Origin: RI-231 sp041394905
Lineage (GTDB): Bacteria > Acidobacteriota > Terriglobia > Bryobacterales > UBA6623
Direction of reading: 5' to 3'
DNA length: 64,000 nt
NCBI GenBank assembly: GCA_041394905.1
Contig: JAWKHJ010000011.1
Span: forward strand, 1-64,000
Shown: positions 21,801 through 28,428 of the stretch, piece after piece
Position numbering within the stretch: the stretch's first letter is position 1
Layout: each line of letters opens with the position of its first letter
Translations under genes and position numbers: made by a program
Notes under the pieces: model-generated
The model's input: only the letters and a program-made list of their open reading frames with translations
Databases searched by the model: none
What the model was told of the DNA's origin: nothing

Positions 21801-22447
21801 TCGAGGTCCCGCTGAACGCAACGGTTCAGAACAGCGGGCCGAACTTGGCGAAGAGCGTGCGGGTGCAGTTCCTCGTCTCGAGCGACGGAGGCGTGACATT
21901 CTTTGCCTGTAGGAAGCCCTGTTTCCGCCGGCAACATCGACAGCGGCCTGACCGGGATTGCCACGCGCTTGTGGACAAACGTCGCGGCTGGAGAATACCT
22001 GGTCCGAGCAGTGGCTGATCCGGTGGCGGCTGTTCCGGAGAGCAACGAAGCCAACAACGAGGCGACCTTCCCGCTGAGCGTCCCCGCGAGCCTGTTGCCG
22101 GATCTGGCGCCGACGGGCGTGACGACCGCCTCTGCTCTGGATGCGAATGGCAAGATCGATGTCACACTCAACGGGACATTGCTCAACAGCGGCCCTTCGC
22201 AAGCTTTCGGCGCGCGCCTGCAGTTTGCGGTCAGCGCCGACGGCGGCGTCACGTTCACCGATGTCGGCTCGTCCGTAAGCGCGGGCAACATCCCGGGCGG
22301 AGTGGGCCGAGCGGCCCAGCGATTGTGGCAGAATGTCGCACCGGGCGCGTATGTCGTTCGGCTAACGGCCGATCAGCGAACGTTGTCGAGGAGAGCGACG
22401 AAACCAACAACACGGGCGTCTTTGCGTTGATTATTGAAGCGCCGTAA
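12817..22447 (+). CDS. Giant secreted mosaic protein: tandem beta-domains, TSP3, NHL/YVTN propellers, CARDB repeats (frameshifted)
   Basis: The ATG at 12817 starts a signal peptide (AGTLLLTAALGLLPAPAAG). The order is: three near-identical about 179-residue domains (12932-14517), thrombospondin type 3 Ca-binding DxDxDG units (about 14530-14740), a beta-domain (VTPEDATTGG...FAVFES), NHL-like and YVTN propeller repeats (15150-16850), a second TSP3 block (16860-17310), a long NHL array (17330-19500), a repeat of the VTPED beta-domain (19570-19960) and seven CARDB domains, ending with TAA at 22445. In total about 3,200 residues. About ten frameshifts split it, but domain order and identity are continuous, so it was probably one gene. 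A cell-surface or adhesin-like role is inferred only from architecture. Confidence 0.65.
12932..14517 (+). repeat. Three tandem near-identical 0.53-kb coding repeats
   Basis: Units start at 12932, 13469 and 13996 (each CGACGGGGAATGTGGA), giving spacings of 537 and 527 bases. Unit 1 encodes an uninterrupted 179-residue domain up to a frame slip near 13410 (GNVEVELLYQGAAVGANGEA, VPTGEYDLRIRSAGSIP, TGTVLVNGQAAVGRYVGLRT). Unit 2 differs from unit 1 mainly by small deletions: GGGAG to GGAG, CTCTTCG to CTTTCG, CTTTTCC to CTTTCC, GACGTGCC to GACGGCC and GATCTCC to GACTCC. Few substitutions are seen. The fold is probably Ig-like or carboxypeptidase-regulatory-like. Confidence 0.85.
14907..18428 (+). 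CDS. Largest intact segment of the giant protein: NHL/YVTN propellers and TSP3 block (1,173 codons)
   Basis: This open segment starts inside the VTPED beta-domain and runs to a frameshift near 18390. Residues 80-350 hold NHL-like strands with IDRATGAQTTVASGAPLDRP and IGIGVGRNGDIFAADN motifs. YVTN-type repeats follow (IYVSNTASGSVSVINGQTNA, LYVLAIASAADGVAVIDTTT, AVTPDGETLYVTSQDGNVYV). Next come about eight TSP3-like calcium motifs (DTDGDGIPDVLDPCPSDPTA) and then more NHL units (ATSDSDGNLYITSGDHRIRY, VAGDGNRGFSGDGGPA). It is not an independent gene: there is no signal peptide, and the coding sense is continuous with both flanks. Confidence 0.75.
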   Translation: MAAPAVFYNLATTATFAAPVTLCFTYDEASFESEHRVRAFQHDGAAWVDRSYSLDATSNSVCARADSLGQFAVFESEGKLKPGDVVVAVQNIPALVAVDSNTGEQTILSWSGEMSRGMVANGSTGLINGVAMEAGGGILVSERLGPGSIIRVNPVTGEQTVLALLTPGSFQDNMGIALDWNGNVLVGNGQANALLRIDRATGAQTTVASGAPLDRPIGIGVGRNGDIFAADNNSRAVMRIDPVTGAITTITTLGIPKGLEVDPAGQLLVSEPGRIVRIDPDTGSIQEVSSGGQFNAVFDLEVAADGTIFAADELAFDVQGGVFKVDPVTGGQTRIASGGYLPGGTRPSGLALVPTPRIYVSNTASGSVSVINGQTNAVEATIPVPGAGALVLSPTASHLYVLAIASAADGVAVIDTTTNLVTTVIPVAPALHAIAVTPDGETLYVTSQDGNVYVIDTMTNVVVSSVNVGGSTEGIAVGSTLQGVRAYVGTLAGVSVIDAANNTVVGSISRPASNRHRAAVSPDGRRAYFADSGRDLLIVVDTASNTVTEEIPVGVDPRGISISADARRAYVINAGDASVSVVNLATNTVESTMTNVAADSRGIAAGLLGDALYLPRPTGGEIEVRDPQSGALITRIGVGDFPRDIVTALIKIYDTDGDGIPDVLDPCPSDPTAGCVPAPDTDGDGLTDDIDPDDDNDGIPDASDPCPLSPLNTCLSDPDNDGIPSSQDPCPSDITNQCSDDIDGDGTANTADEDADGDGKLNSVDPCPFDAGDSCPFLDSDADGVANTLDRCPLDPTDQCNPLLGPGYIHTVIGGGPVDGTTATQYPLLTATGATSDSDGNLYITSGDHRIRYVSGTTGATVVVAGDGNRGFSGDGGPAKNARLDVPRSPVVDSQGNVFFVEVGSKRVRRISAGADGVVDGDSDEIIQTVAGNGSASFPGDGALAVNAGMSPIAITMDAAGHLYIADTFRVFKVDPGSDGIINRGSDEVIVTVAGTGSPGSNGDGGPANSAQLAPRSLRFDPSGNLFAIDSVTYKVRRISAGADGLVDGAADEVITTVAGNGVRAQAGDGGPATNASFVEPIGLAFDPSGGLLVVDRTEGRLRRVDPGVDGLVNGSGDEAIQSVLIGLSFPEDLGSDAARNVLIPENQARVVRRVTAVLTERWISMATTLSRS
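16860..17310 (+). repeat. Thrombospondin type 3-like calcium-binding repeat block
   Basis: Repeated DxDGDG(I/L)xDxxDPCP units (for example DTDGDGLTDDIDPDDDNDGI, DPCPLSPLNTC, DSDADGVANTLDRCPLDPTD) contain paired cysteines and aspartate loops that bind calcium in TSP3 proteins. The block separates the YVTN and NHL propellers and is likely a rigid Ca-dependent spacer. Confidence 0.8.
18635..20755 (+). CDS. Segment of the giant protein: NHL array, VTPED beta-domain and first CARDB repeats (706 codons)
   Basis: The segment reads on from the 14907-18428 segment after two or more indels at about 18390-18650. It contains NHL units of the form GNLFVSDSLNRRIRRIEAGA and ITTIAGVG...GGDG, a short TSP3 motif, then NTPVGTNVTVTPEDTTSGGA...FAIFGQQ, a near-copy of the domain at 14750-15140. 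Two CARDB domains (IDIQLAASVKNNGG, DPNNSVAEGDETNNVS) and the start of a third follow. It ends at a frameshift near 20750. It is part of the same protein, not a separate gene. Confidence 0.7.
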   Translation: MRGVLGRWGPAVEAALGIPARVIADHAGNLLIVELDGAIRRVTTGADGIVTGEPDEVISTVASGLSLPADAALDAVGNLFIAEQDRILRITPGADGLIDGSVDELLTSIAGTAPRASGDGGPATAAQFDNTIALAFDSFGNLFVSDSLNRRIRRIEAGADGLIDGAPDEVISTVVGTGVFGYSGEGGPPNLAQIKSAAGIAFDSAGSLYFADLAEHRVRRVLPGTDGEVTGDAGEVIATIAGVGVPAFGGDGLTANLAGFNSPRGVAVDANGNIFVADFNNRRIRFIEALDTDGDGAPDVIDPCPADPLDSCLVNTPVGTNVTVTPEDTTSGGAPVTVTFAQVTQEGDTSLTTSSAGPPPPEGFKLGAPPVYYDLATTAQFVPPVTICIAYTGVSFADEAALSLFHFESGVWEDRTTLRDPNNDRICAVVSSLSPFAIFGQQYPNQAELIGVGLTATPVVQGNGRIDIQLAASVKNNGGVDAEAVRVRFARSADGGLTFQNIGSALDLGAIPEGQATLAQQGWNNVALGSYIFQFTVDPNNSVAEGDETNNVSTFPLVVTSDLLADLIPVQVNAIPQGDGGGNIDVSLEATIRNIGAADAANVGVGFETSADGGVTFQSVGSLLNAGSITAAGEVVATRLFNNAAPGDYLVRLTVDPNQQISEKDEANNQAVFPFHIGNEALADLSVVSLSSSAAPDTSGNIDVTL
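19969..22447 (+). repeat. Seven tandem CARDB-domain repeats
   Basis: Each unit of about 345-350 bases follows the same scheme: LLADLxxxxxxAxPxxxGxI(D/E)Vxxxxxxxxxx, an SxDGGxxFxxxG strand, PGxYxxxxxADPxxxVxExxETNNxxxFPxxV. Units begin near 19972, 20320, 20668, 21030, 21382, 21736 and 22084. CARDB domains are Ig-like adhesion modules. Indels at about 20750, 21185, 21910 and 22370 break the frame. Units 4 and 6 (PQAVATGRIEVPL) and units 5 and 7 resemble each other most, suggesting two-unit duplication. Confidence 0.75.
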
Positions 22448-22576
22448 CTGAACGCTCTCCACTCGTGGCGCTTACACGACGCATCTCTCGAGCGCGAAAC
22501 GGCAGATCGAGCTCCAAGATCTCAAAGGCTTGGCATTTGTGGTATCAAGTGACTCGGCGGCTTCGCGGAACATCCG

Positions 22577-23455
22577 ATGCATGACTTAGTAATCCGGCAC
22601 GGGACGGTCGTTGACGGCGCTGGAGCCGTTGGGTGCGTAGCAGACGTGGCCGTCGACGACGGCCTCATCACCGCCGTGGAGCCAAGAGTAGGCGCCGGCA
22701 AGCTCGAGATCGACGCCGAAGGGTTGCTGGTGCCGCCCGGATGGGTCGACATCCACACGCATTACGACGGGCAAGCGACTTGGGATCCGGCATGACTCGT
22801 CCTCTTACCACGGAGTCACGGCGACAATTTTCGGCAATTGCGTGCCGGGTTCGCAGTCCGTCCAGGGTCGGAGACCTACCTGATCAACCTGATGGAAGGT
22901 GTCGAAGACATCCCGAGATCGTGCTGGCCGAGGGCGTCGACTTCCGCTGGGAGACGTTTCGCGAGTACCTGGACGTTCTCGAGGAAACGCCGCGAATAAT
23001 GGATGTAGGGACACAGATTCCTCACGCAGCCTTGCGCTTTTACGTGATGGGCGAAGGCGGGGCTGACCACGCCGCGAGGTCAACCGAAGACGAGATCGCC
23101 CGGATCGGAGTCTTGATCGAGGAAGGCCTCGAGGCTGGCGCGTTTGGTTTCAGCACGTCGCGTAGGCCCAAACACCGGGCGGCCGACACACCCGGCTACC
23201 GTGCCGAAATAAATCTGATCGACTTTGACGAGCCGCAGCCCGAGCGGCCGGTCGTGGTGTACGGCCTCCCAACGAGAGGAAAGCGGATCAGCCAGCGGTC
23301 GCGAGGATATCGGCATGCATTCGTCAGAGGCGTCGAGTGGGCGGGGCGCTGAGGACACAGGAGCGCGGCCGGCAAAACTGCTGAGAGATTTTCAGTCGGC
23401 ACCAGCGGGATGCGAGTTTCCCACGCGGTGCTTGGGGCCGGGTGACGTTGGATAA
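22577..23455 (+). pseudogene. N-acyl-D-amino-acid deacylase, internally deleted and frameshifted
   Basis: The N-terminus (MHDLVIRHGTVVDGAG, then EGLLVPPGWVDIHTHYDGQA with the HxH metal motif) is that of amidohydrolase-superfamily D-aminoacylases. After a frameshift near 22795 come VDFRWETFREYLDVLEE, DVGTQIPHAALRFYVMGE and LEAGAFGFSTSR. The sequence then jumps from PKHRAADTP straight to INLIDF, RPVVVYGLPTRGKRI and RGVEW, which belong to the extreme C-terminus. About half of the usual 500-plus residues, including later metal ligands and the catalytic Asp, is missing. It is very likely inactive. Confidence 0.7.
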
Positions 23456-24326
23456 ACAAAGGACGGACTTTGTTGCTCCCCTGCCGAGCTAAGGACGGGC
23501 ATACTTTCTTGCAAGCGAACTCGCCGCGCCGGCGGGAGGTTTCCGGAGGGCTTGGCTACACAAGCGCCCATCAAGTAGTGATGGCCCGCTGCGACGGAAA
23601 GCAAGCGGGCTATGGTGTGCCCATCGCCGCTGCCGCCGGCGCGCAGCTTCTCACCAGCATGCTCGTTAGGCTCTGCTAACCGCCCGTCCGTGAGCACGGT
23701 CGTCCGCGGCAGAGCGCAGTACCGACGAGTTGTCCTTCTGTAGTCGTTAGAGGGGGTGAAGGCTCCCCTGCCACTGTACGAAAACTGTCACAAGACCCAT
23801 CTGCCTGAGTGCACAGGGTCCGGTCCGGCGAGCGACTGTAAACGCCCTTGGTCCTGGTAAGTCAACGAAAACATTGGAAAAACTGAAACCTAGGGAGAAG
23901 AGTAGTCGCCTCTTAGGCCGTGGTTTCTAAGCTGCGCTGCCGTAGAATCCACAAGCTTCTCGGGCCCCGATCCACTGTCCGCATCTTGTCCGCATTCGCG
24001 CTCCGCTCAGCGCGCTCTGGCTCCGCAGAGCGCACGGTAAGTGCTGTATTATCACTCAGGCTCTTCCTCACTCGGCTTTTCGGAATAACTCACGATCCGT
24101 TGGTCGCAACCTGGGACGAGGACAGAGAGCGCTCGGGTAGCCCGATCTCCCAAAAGGGGTGGAACGATAGGAGCAAAACGGTGGACGTCTTGTGCTTGAC
24201 TGCCGTCTGCTCCATTTATGCTCCGTTAGAGCGAGGTTTCGGAGTGCCGTTGAAACCAGGTAACTTAGATCGTCAGAAACAAACGTCATTCGACGTTAAA
24301 TCCTCTATTGTCAATCTAGGAGCGGA
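23456..24326. other. Gene-poor stretch before the second tRNA-Gly repeat
   Basis: No coding region is supportable. Composition is AT-richer towards 24.3 kb, as in the stretch before the first repeat at 7.2 kb. I see no RNA gene in it. Confidence 0.45.
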
Positions 24327-24392
24327 TTCCCAAGCTGAATGTCGCGAGTTCGATCCCCGTCTCCCGCTCCATGTTCTCAACAACTTACAGTC
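24327..24392 (+). other. tRNA-Gly(CCC) 3'-half repeat, candidate attachment site B
   Basis: TTCCCAA, GCTGA, ATGTC, GCGAG, TTCGATC, CCCGT, CTCCCGC, T, CCA (24327-24371) is the exact 45-base 3' half of a tRNA-Gly(CCC), from anticodon loop to encoded CCA. The sequence upstream does not supply the 5' half. Similarity to site A extends to about 24392 (CAACTTACAGTC). It sits 33 bases from the 3' end of integrase 2. Read as an att remnant left by integration at tRNA-Gly. Confidence 0.7.
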
Positions 24393-24424
24393 GGCTTAGA
24401 AATTCGTAGTCCGTTTGTGGTCCG

Positions 24425-25110
24425 TTAAGCTGCGTCGGCGGCCAGACAGGCGTTCTCCAACCGCCTCACCGCCTCCAAGCGGCGATTCAGGCTGGAATGC
24501 GTCCGGCGCATCACTTGGAAGTTGACCCAGCCGAGTCCGTTCGCCTTCAGCCGTGGTCCCAGGTTCCGCTGCCAGCAGTTCTCTCGTGAGAACGATGTGG
24601 TTAGCTTCTCCGAGGGGAACAGCCAGGCGTCCGGCTCGATGCTCGGGCAAATGTTGCGCCATTGGGCGATGTCCCGAATGACGCTTTCAGGCACCGCTAC
24701 CGTTCGTCGCGAGCTACGGTTTTGGGCGTATCGATGTCTCCTTTGTATACGCGTCGTCTGACCTCGACGTGCGCTTCCCCGACGTCCTGCCACTGAAGGG
24801 CGAAGACCTCGCCCGGTCGCATTCCGCCGAGTACCGCCAGCTCCGCGATCAGACCCTCGCGGAGATCAAGGCAGTCGAACAGCTTTCCTACCTCCTGTGG
24901 ATTCATGATGGGTGTTGGAGCCGATGATGCCTCCCGCGGAGTGTGCAGGAGGGTTGCAGGGTTGCGGTCGACGTAGCCTTCGGCGTGGGCCAGCTCGAAA
25001 AACTGGTGGAGATCCCAGCGAAGGTGGGCGACCATGCTGAACGAGAGCCCTTCGGCGCACTTCTCGTCCAAGAAGGTTTGCAGTTGATCGCGCAGCTGAC
25101 GACGGATCAC
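24425..25110 (-). pseudogene. Tyrosine recombinase / integrase 2, frameshifted and lacking the catalytic-tyrosine segment
   Basis: The 25110-24697 part gives a core-binding domain (FLDEKCAEGLSFSMVAHLRW) and box I GGMRPGEVFALQWQ. After a frame change near 24710 come RRTVAVPESVIRD, PDAWLFPSEK and box II NFQVMRRTHSSL. The protein then passes directly to RRLEAV...ACLAADAA, which aligns with the RRTEAL tail of integrase 1. About 31 residues that carry the LGH motif and the tyrosine nucleophile in integrase 1 are absent. It is closely related to integrase 1 and in the same position relative to a tRNA-Gly repeat. Any N-terminal extension upstream of 25110 is broken by stops. Confidence 0.75.
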
Positions 25111-25238
25111 TACAAGCAGGCTCAGATCTCGGCGAAGGCTCAGGCCGGATTCCGGCCGTACTCGCTGAGCGGCGACTCGTCCGGTGCCGGTTCACCGGTT
25201 CGGGCCGAGCGCGAAATCACAGCCGGGATTCTCTCGAT

Positions 25239-26219
25239 TTGATCGATTCCGACCGCTTTACGATCCTTCGGCGCAACGGCTACACCGAGCGCGAAGTGCG
25301 GTTCCTCTGTCTAGTCGGGGATGTCGGAGGCTACTTCCTTCGCCGGCATTTCAGGCAGTTCCTGGGTACGAAGCGAGGCCGGCCGGAGGCGACTCTCGAC
25401 GCGAAGCTTCTGGATAACCGCCACGCGAAACTCTATCTCGGCCCGGGCGGCGTCGAGCTCTACCATCTGTCGAGGCGCTGGTTCTATCGTGCGATCGGCT
25501 CGCCTGAGTGCCGGAATCGTCGCAAGCGAAAGCCGTCGGCGATCCACTCGCGCCTGCTCATGCTGGACCTCGTCCTAGCGCATCCCGACAGCCGCCACCT
25601 GCTGTCGGACCGAGACAAGACCCGCTATCTGGCCCAGGAACGCTACGTGCCCCGATTCATCTTGCCCGTCATTCAGCGACGTTGGATTGACCGTTTCCCA
25701 ATCTATTTGGATCGCGATTTGGCCGCGACGAAGCCCTTCGTGAGGTTCTGCTACGTTGACCCGCAGGTGTATTCCGAGCAGCGGCTCCGCTCATTCCTGG
25801 AGCGCCACACCCCCTTGTGGGAACGCTTGGGCGACTTCCGAGTGCCCTACTTGACCGACCGACGGTGGAACGGTCGAGCCGCGAAGGCGACCTTCGATTG
25901 CTTCATGGAGACACGGTGGCCGCGTTCGATGCGCGATCAGCCCTCCACTCGGGAGCGGATACTGCGGGCGTTTCGGCTCGAGAAGCAGCTGCGTTCGCGC
26001 CAGATCCACCACCCCCAGGGGCATGGTGACAGGCTCATTCGGGAGCTGAAACAGCAGCTGACGACCGCCCGCTACGAGTCTCTCTATGACGTTTGGGCGC
26101 AGACATCGGACCAAGCGGTGTACGATCTGGTCGCTCCTGACCCGCATGAGCTTTGGCCGAACGGCGATCTGGACGTGCATCTCGTCGGCTACGACTACCG
26201 CTGGCTCTACCCTGCGTAG
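25239..26219 (+). CDS. Uncharacterised 326-residue protein divergent from integrase 2
   Basis: This intact gene encodes a soluble, Arg-rich protein with no signal or membrane segment. It starts MIDSDRFTILRRNGYTEREV, and its N-terminal 110 residues look helical and winged-helix-like (LCLVGDVGGYFLRRHFRQFL, AKLYLGPGGVELYHLSRRWF), followed by RKRKPSAIHSRLLMLDLVLA. I recall similar about 300-residue proteins of unknown function recurring in Acidobacteriota genomes near mobile DNA, and weak resemblance to replication-relaxation-type winged helices. Neither was checked. It is head-to-head with integrase 2 (about 130 bases), which suggests it belongs to that element. The start could also be slightly downstream. 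Confidence 0.6.
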   Translation: MIDSDRFTILRRNGYTEREVRFLCLVGDVGGYFLRRHFRQFLGTKRGRPEATLDAKLLDNRHAKLYLGPGGVELYHLSRRWFYRAIGSPECRNRRKRKPSAIHSRLLMLDLVLAHPDSRHLLSDRDKTRYLAQERYVPRFILPVIQRRWIDRFPIYLDRDLAATKPFVRFCYVDPQVYSEQRLRSFLERHTPLWERLGDFRVPYLTDRRWNGRAAKATFDCFMETRWPRSMRDQPSTRERILRAFRLEKQLRSRQIHHPQGHGDRLIRELKQQLTTARYESLYDVWAQTSDQAVYDLVAPDPHELWPNGDLDVHLVGYDYRWLYPA

Positions 26220-26628
26220 AGTCCCGAACCGACTATTTCCGCGTAGCACCCCAATCCAGCGGCATATCGCTTGAAACTCCGTCAGGTGTTCCCCTGGCCA
26301 AGAATGCAAATCACTGGTGTTTCATGGGTTCTGAGGCGAGAGCGGTCCGCCCACGGCATGTCGCCCGGAGCACCGGCGTCGTCGCATGGGATCTTAGCGA
26401 TTTCTTGACACTTCGCTCGTTTGTCTTGACGCGCTGCTAGCGCGACCTCGCACAACCTGAAGACGTGAAGCGCGAAATCATCGCTGCGTGGTCGCGAGAC
26501 GCCGATGATTCGCGCGGGGAGGCATTCGTGGTCGACCTCTTGTGCGTCGGAATCGCTTTCTGTTTCTTCATCGACTCAGCGCTGTTCGTGTGTTGGTCGG
26601 ATCGAGTCCGGTAATGAGGATCATTCTC
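26220..26628 (+). promoter_or_regulatory. Upstream region of the kdp operon
   Basis: No gene is supportable here. Two TTGAC boxes (around 26405 and 26427) might belong to the kdp promoter, but no convincing -10 partner or KdpE site is evident. A GAGGA ribosome-binding sequence at 26616-26620 precedes the kdpF start. Confidence 0.35.
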
Positions 26629-26721
26629 ATGGAAATTTGGTACCTGATCGGCGCTGGGCTGGCTGTCGGACTGCTCGTCTACCTCAGCGTCGTCCTGCTC
26701 AAACCGGAGCTGTTCTCATGA
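26629..26721 (+). CDS. kdpF: KdpF small subunit of the K+-transporting ATPase
   Basis: A 30-residue single-helix peptide: MEIWYLIGAGLAVGLLVYLS, then VVLLKPELFS. The size, one membrane helix and the final KPE-F motif are typical of KdpF, the stabilising subunit of KdpFABC. The start at 26629 is preferred over the in-frame ATG at 26614 because GAGGA lies 8 bases before it. The stop overlaps the kdpA start (ATGA), so the two are translationally coupled. Confidence 0.9.
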   Translation: MEIWYLIGAGLAVGLLVYLSVVLLKPELFS

Positions 26722-28420
26722 GCGGGCAAGACATCGTTCAGATCGGCTTCTACCTCGTTCTCTTGCTCGTTGCTGTGGAGCCGCTCGGCGCCTACATGGC
26801 AAGAGTGTATTCGGGTGCGAGGACGCCGCTCGATCGGGTCCTTGGCCCTCTCGAGCGCGGCCTCTATCGCTTGGCGGGCGTGGACGGCGCGGCGGAGATG
26901 ACCTGGAAGCAGTACGCTCTCGCCCTGCTCGCGTTCAACGGCGTCGGGTTCCTGGCGCTCTATCTTGATCTGCGGCTGCAGGGGCTGTTGCCTCTCAACC
27001 CGCAAGGATTTGGCGGCGTCGAGCCGCACACGGCGCTCAACACGTGGCAGCCAGCTTTGTCACCAACACGAACTGGCAGAACTACGGTGGCGAGACCACG
27101 CTCAGCTATCTGAGCCAAATGGCCGGCCTCACCGTGCAGAACTTCGTCTCGGCAGCCATGGGCATGGCTGTGTTGGCCGCGCTGGCGCGAGGCACAGCCC
27201 GGCGCGGAGTCGAGACGATCGGTAACTTCTGGGTCGATCTGACGCGGTCGACGCTCTACATTCTGCTGCCACTGTCCGTGCTGCTCGCCATTGCCCTGGC
27301 GTCTCAAGGAGTCGTCCAGAACCTGTCGGACTACCAGCCCGCCTCCGCTCTTGAGGGCGGCGAGCAACTGCTCCCGATGGGACCGGCGGCCTCGCAGATC
27401 GCCATCAAACAACTAGGAACGAACGGAGGCGGCTTCTTCAATGTCAACTCAGCGCATCCGTTCGAGAATCCCACCCCAATTTCTAACTTGTTGCAGATGC
27501 TGGCCATCCTGCTCATCCCGGCCGGGATTTGCTACACGTTCGGCCGCATGGTGGGCGACCTGCGCCAGGGCTGGGCGCTGCTCGCCGCCATGGCGCTCGT
27601 CTTCGTTCCCTGCGTACTCCTCACAGTCCAACTAGAGTCCAGCGCGAATCCGACGCTAACGGACCTGAGCGTCGATCAAAGCCAAGGAAATATGGAGGGC
27701 AAGGAGACTCGCTTCGGAGTCGTGAATTCCGCTCTGTGGGCCATTTCCACGACGGCGGCCTCCAACGGCTCAGTCAATTCGATGCACGACTCCTTCACGC
27801 CGCTGGGAGGGCTGATCCCGATGTTCCTGATGCAACTGGGCGAGGTCGTCTTCGGCGGCGTCGGCTCGGGTCTCTACGGGATGCTCATGTTCGTCATCTT
27901 CAGCGTGTTCCTCGCCGGCTTGATGGTCGGCCGCACGCCGGAATATCTGGGCAAGAAGATCGAGGCGTTTGAGGTCAAGATGGCATCGATCGCTGTCTTG
28001 ACTCCGCCGGCCGTCGTCCTGCTTGGAGCGGCGATCGCGGCCGTCACTCCGGATGGCCTGAGCGGCGTTCAAGACGCCGGGCCGCACGGGCTGAGCGAGA
28101 TCCTGTACGCGTTCAGCTCCATGGGGAACAACAACGGCAGCGCTTTCGCCGGCTACGGCGCCAATACTCCCACCACCAACATCACCGGCGCCATCGCAAT
28201 GTTCGCGGCCCGTTACTGGGTTGCCTTGCCGGCGCTGGCCATCGCCGGATCGCTGGCCAAGAAGAAGGTCGTTCCAGCGGGTCCGGGAACGCTCCCGACG
28301 CATTCGCCGCTCTTCGTCGGCTTTCTGGCCTCGGTCGTCATCGTGGTCGGAGCTCTAGCTTTCATCCCGGCGCTGGCGTTGGGCCCGATCGCCGAACACC
28401 TGATGCTCGCGGGGAACTAG
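26718..28420 (+). CDS. kdpA: KdpA potassium-binding/translocating subunit (one frameshift)
   Basis: KdpA is the channel-like, K+-selective subunit of the high-affinity ATPase in the inner membrane. The N-terminal part (LVLLLVAVEPLGAYMARVY) and the continuation from about 27044 (SFVTNTNWQNYGGETTLSY, the first selectivity-filter loop) are in different frames. A one-base loss near 27043 explains this. Further filter loops are GTNGGGFFNVNSAHPFENP and SAFAGYGANT. Length of about 567 residues matches the family. kdpB follows after 8 bases. Confidence 0.92.
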
Positions 28421-28428
28421 GAGTTTTC

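Noticed and set aside
23470..23679. Short plus-strand open frame of 69 codons
   Set aside because: No ribosome-binding site, motif or conserved pattern; composition not convincing as coding.
24319..24370. GGAGCGG...CCGCTCC pairing around the second tRNA-Gly repeat as a miniature tRNA
   Set aside because: In the correct tRNA register the acceptor strand is CTCCCGC-T-CCA, so the GGAGCGG pairing is out of register; D and anticodon 5' arms are missing.
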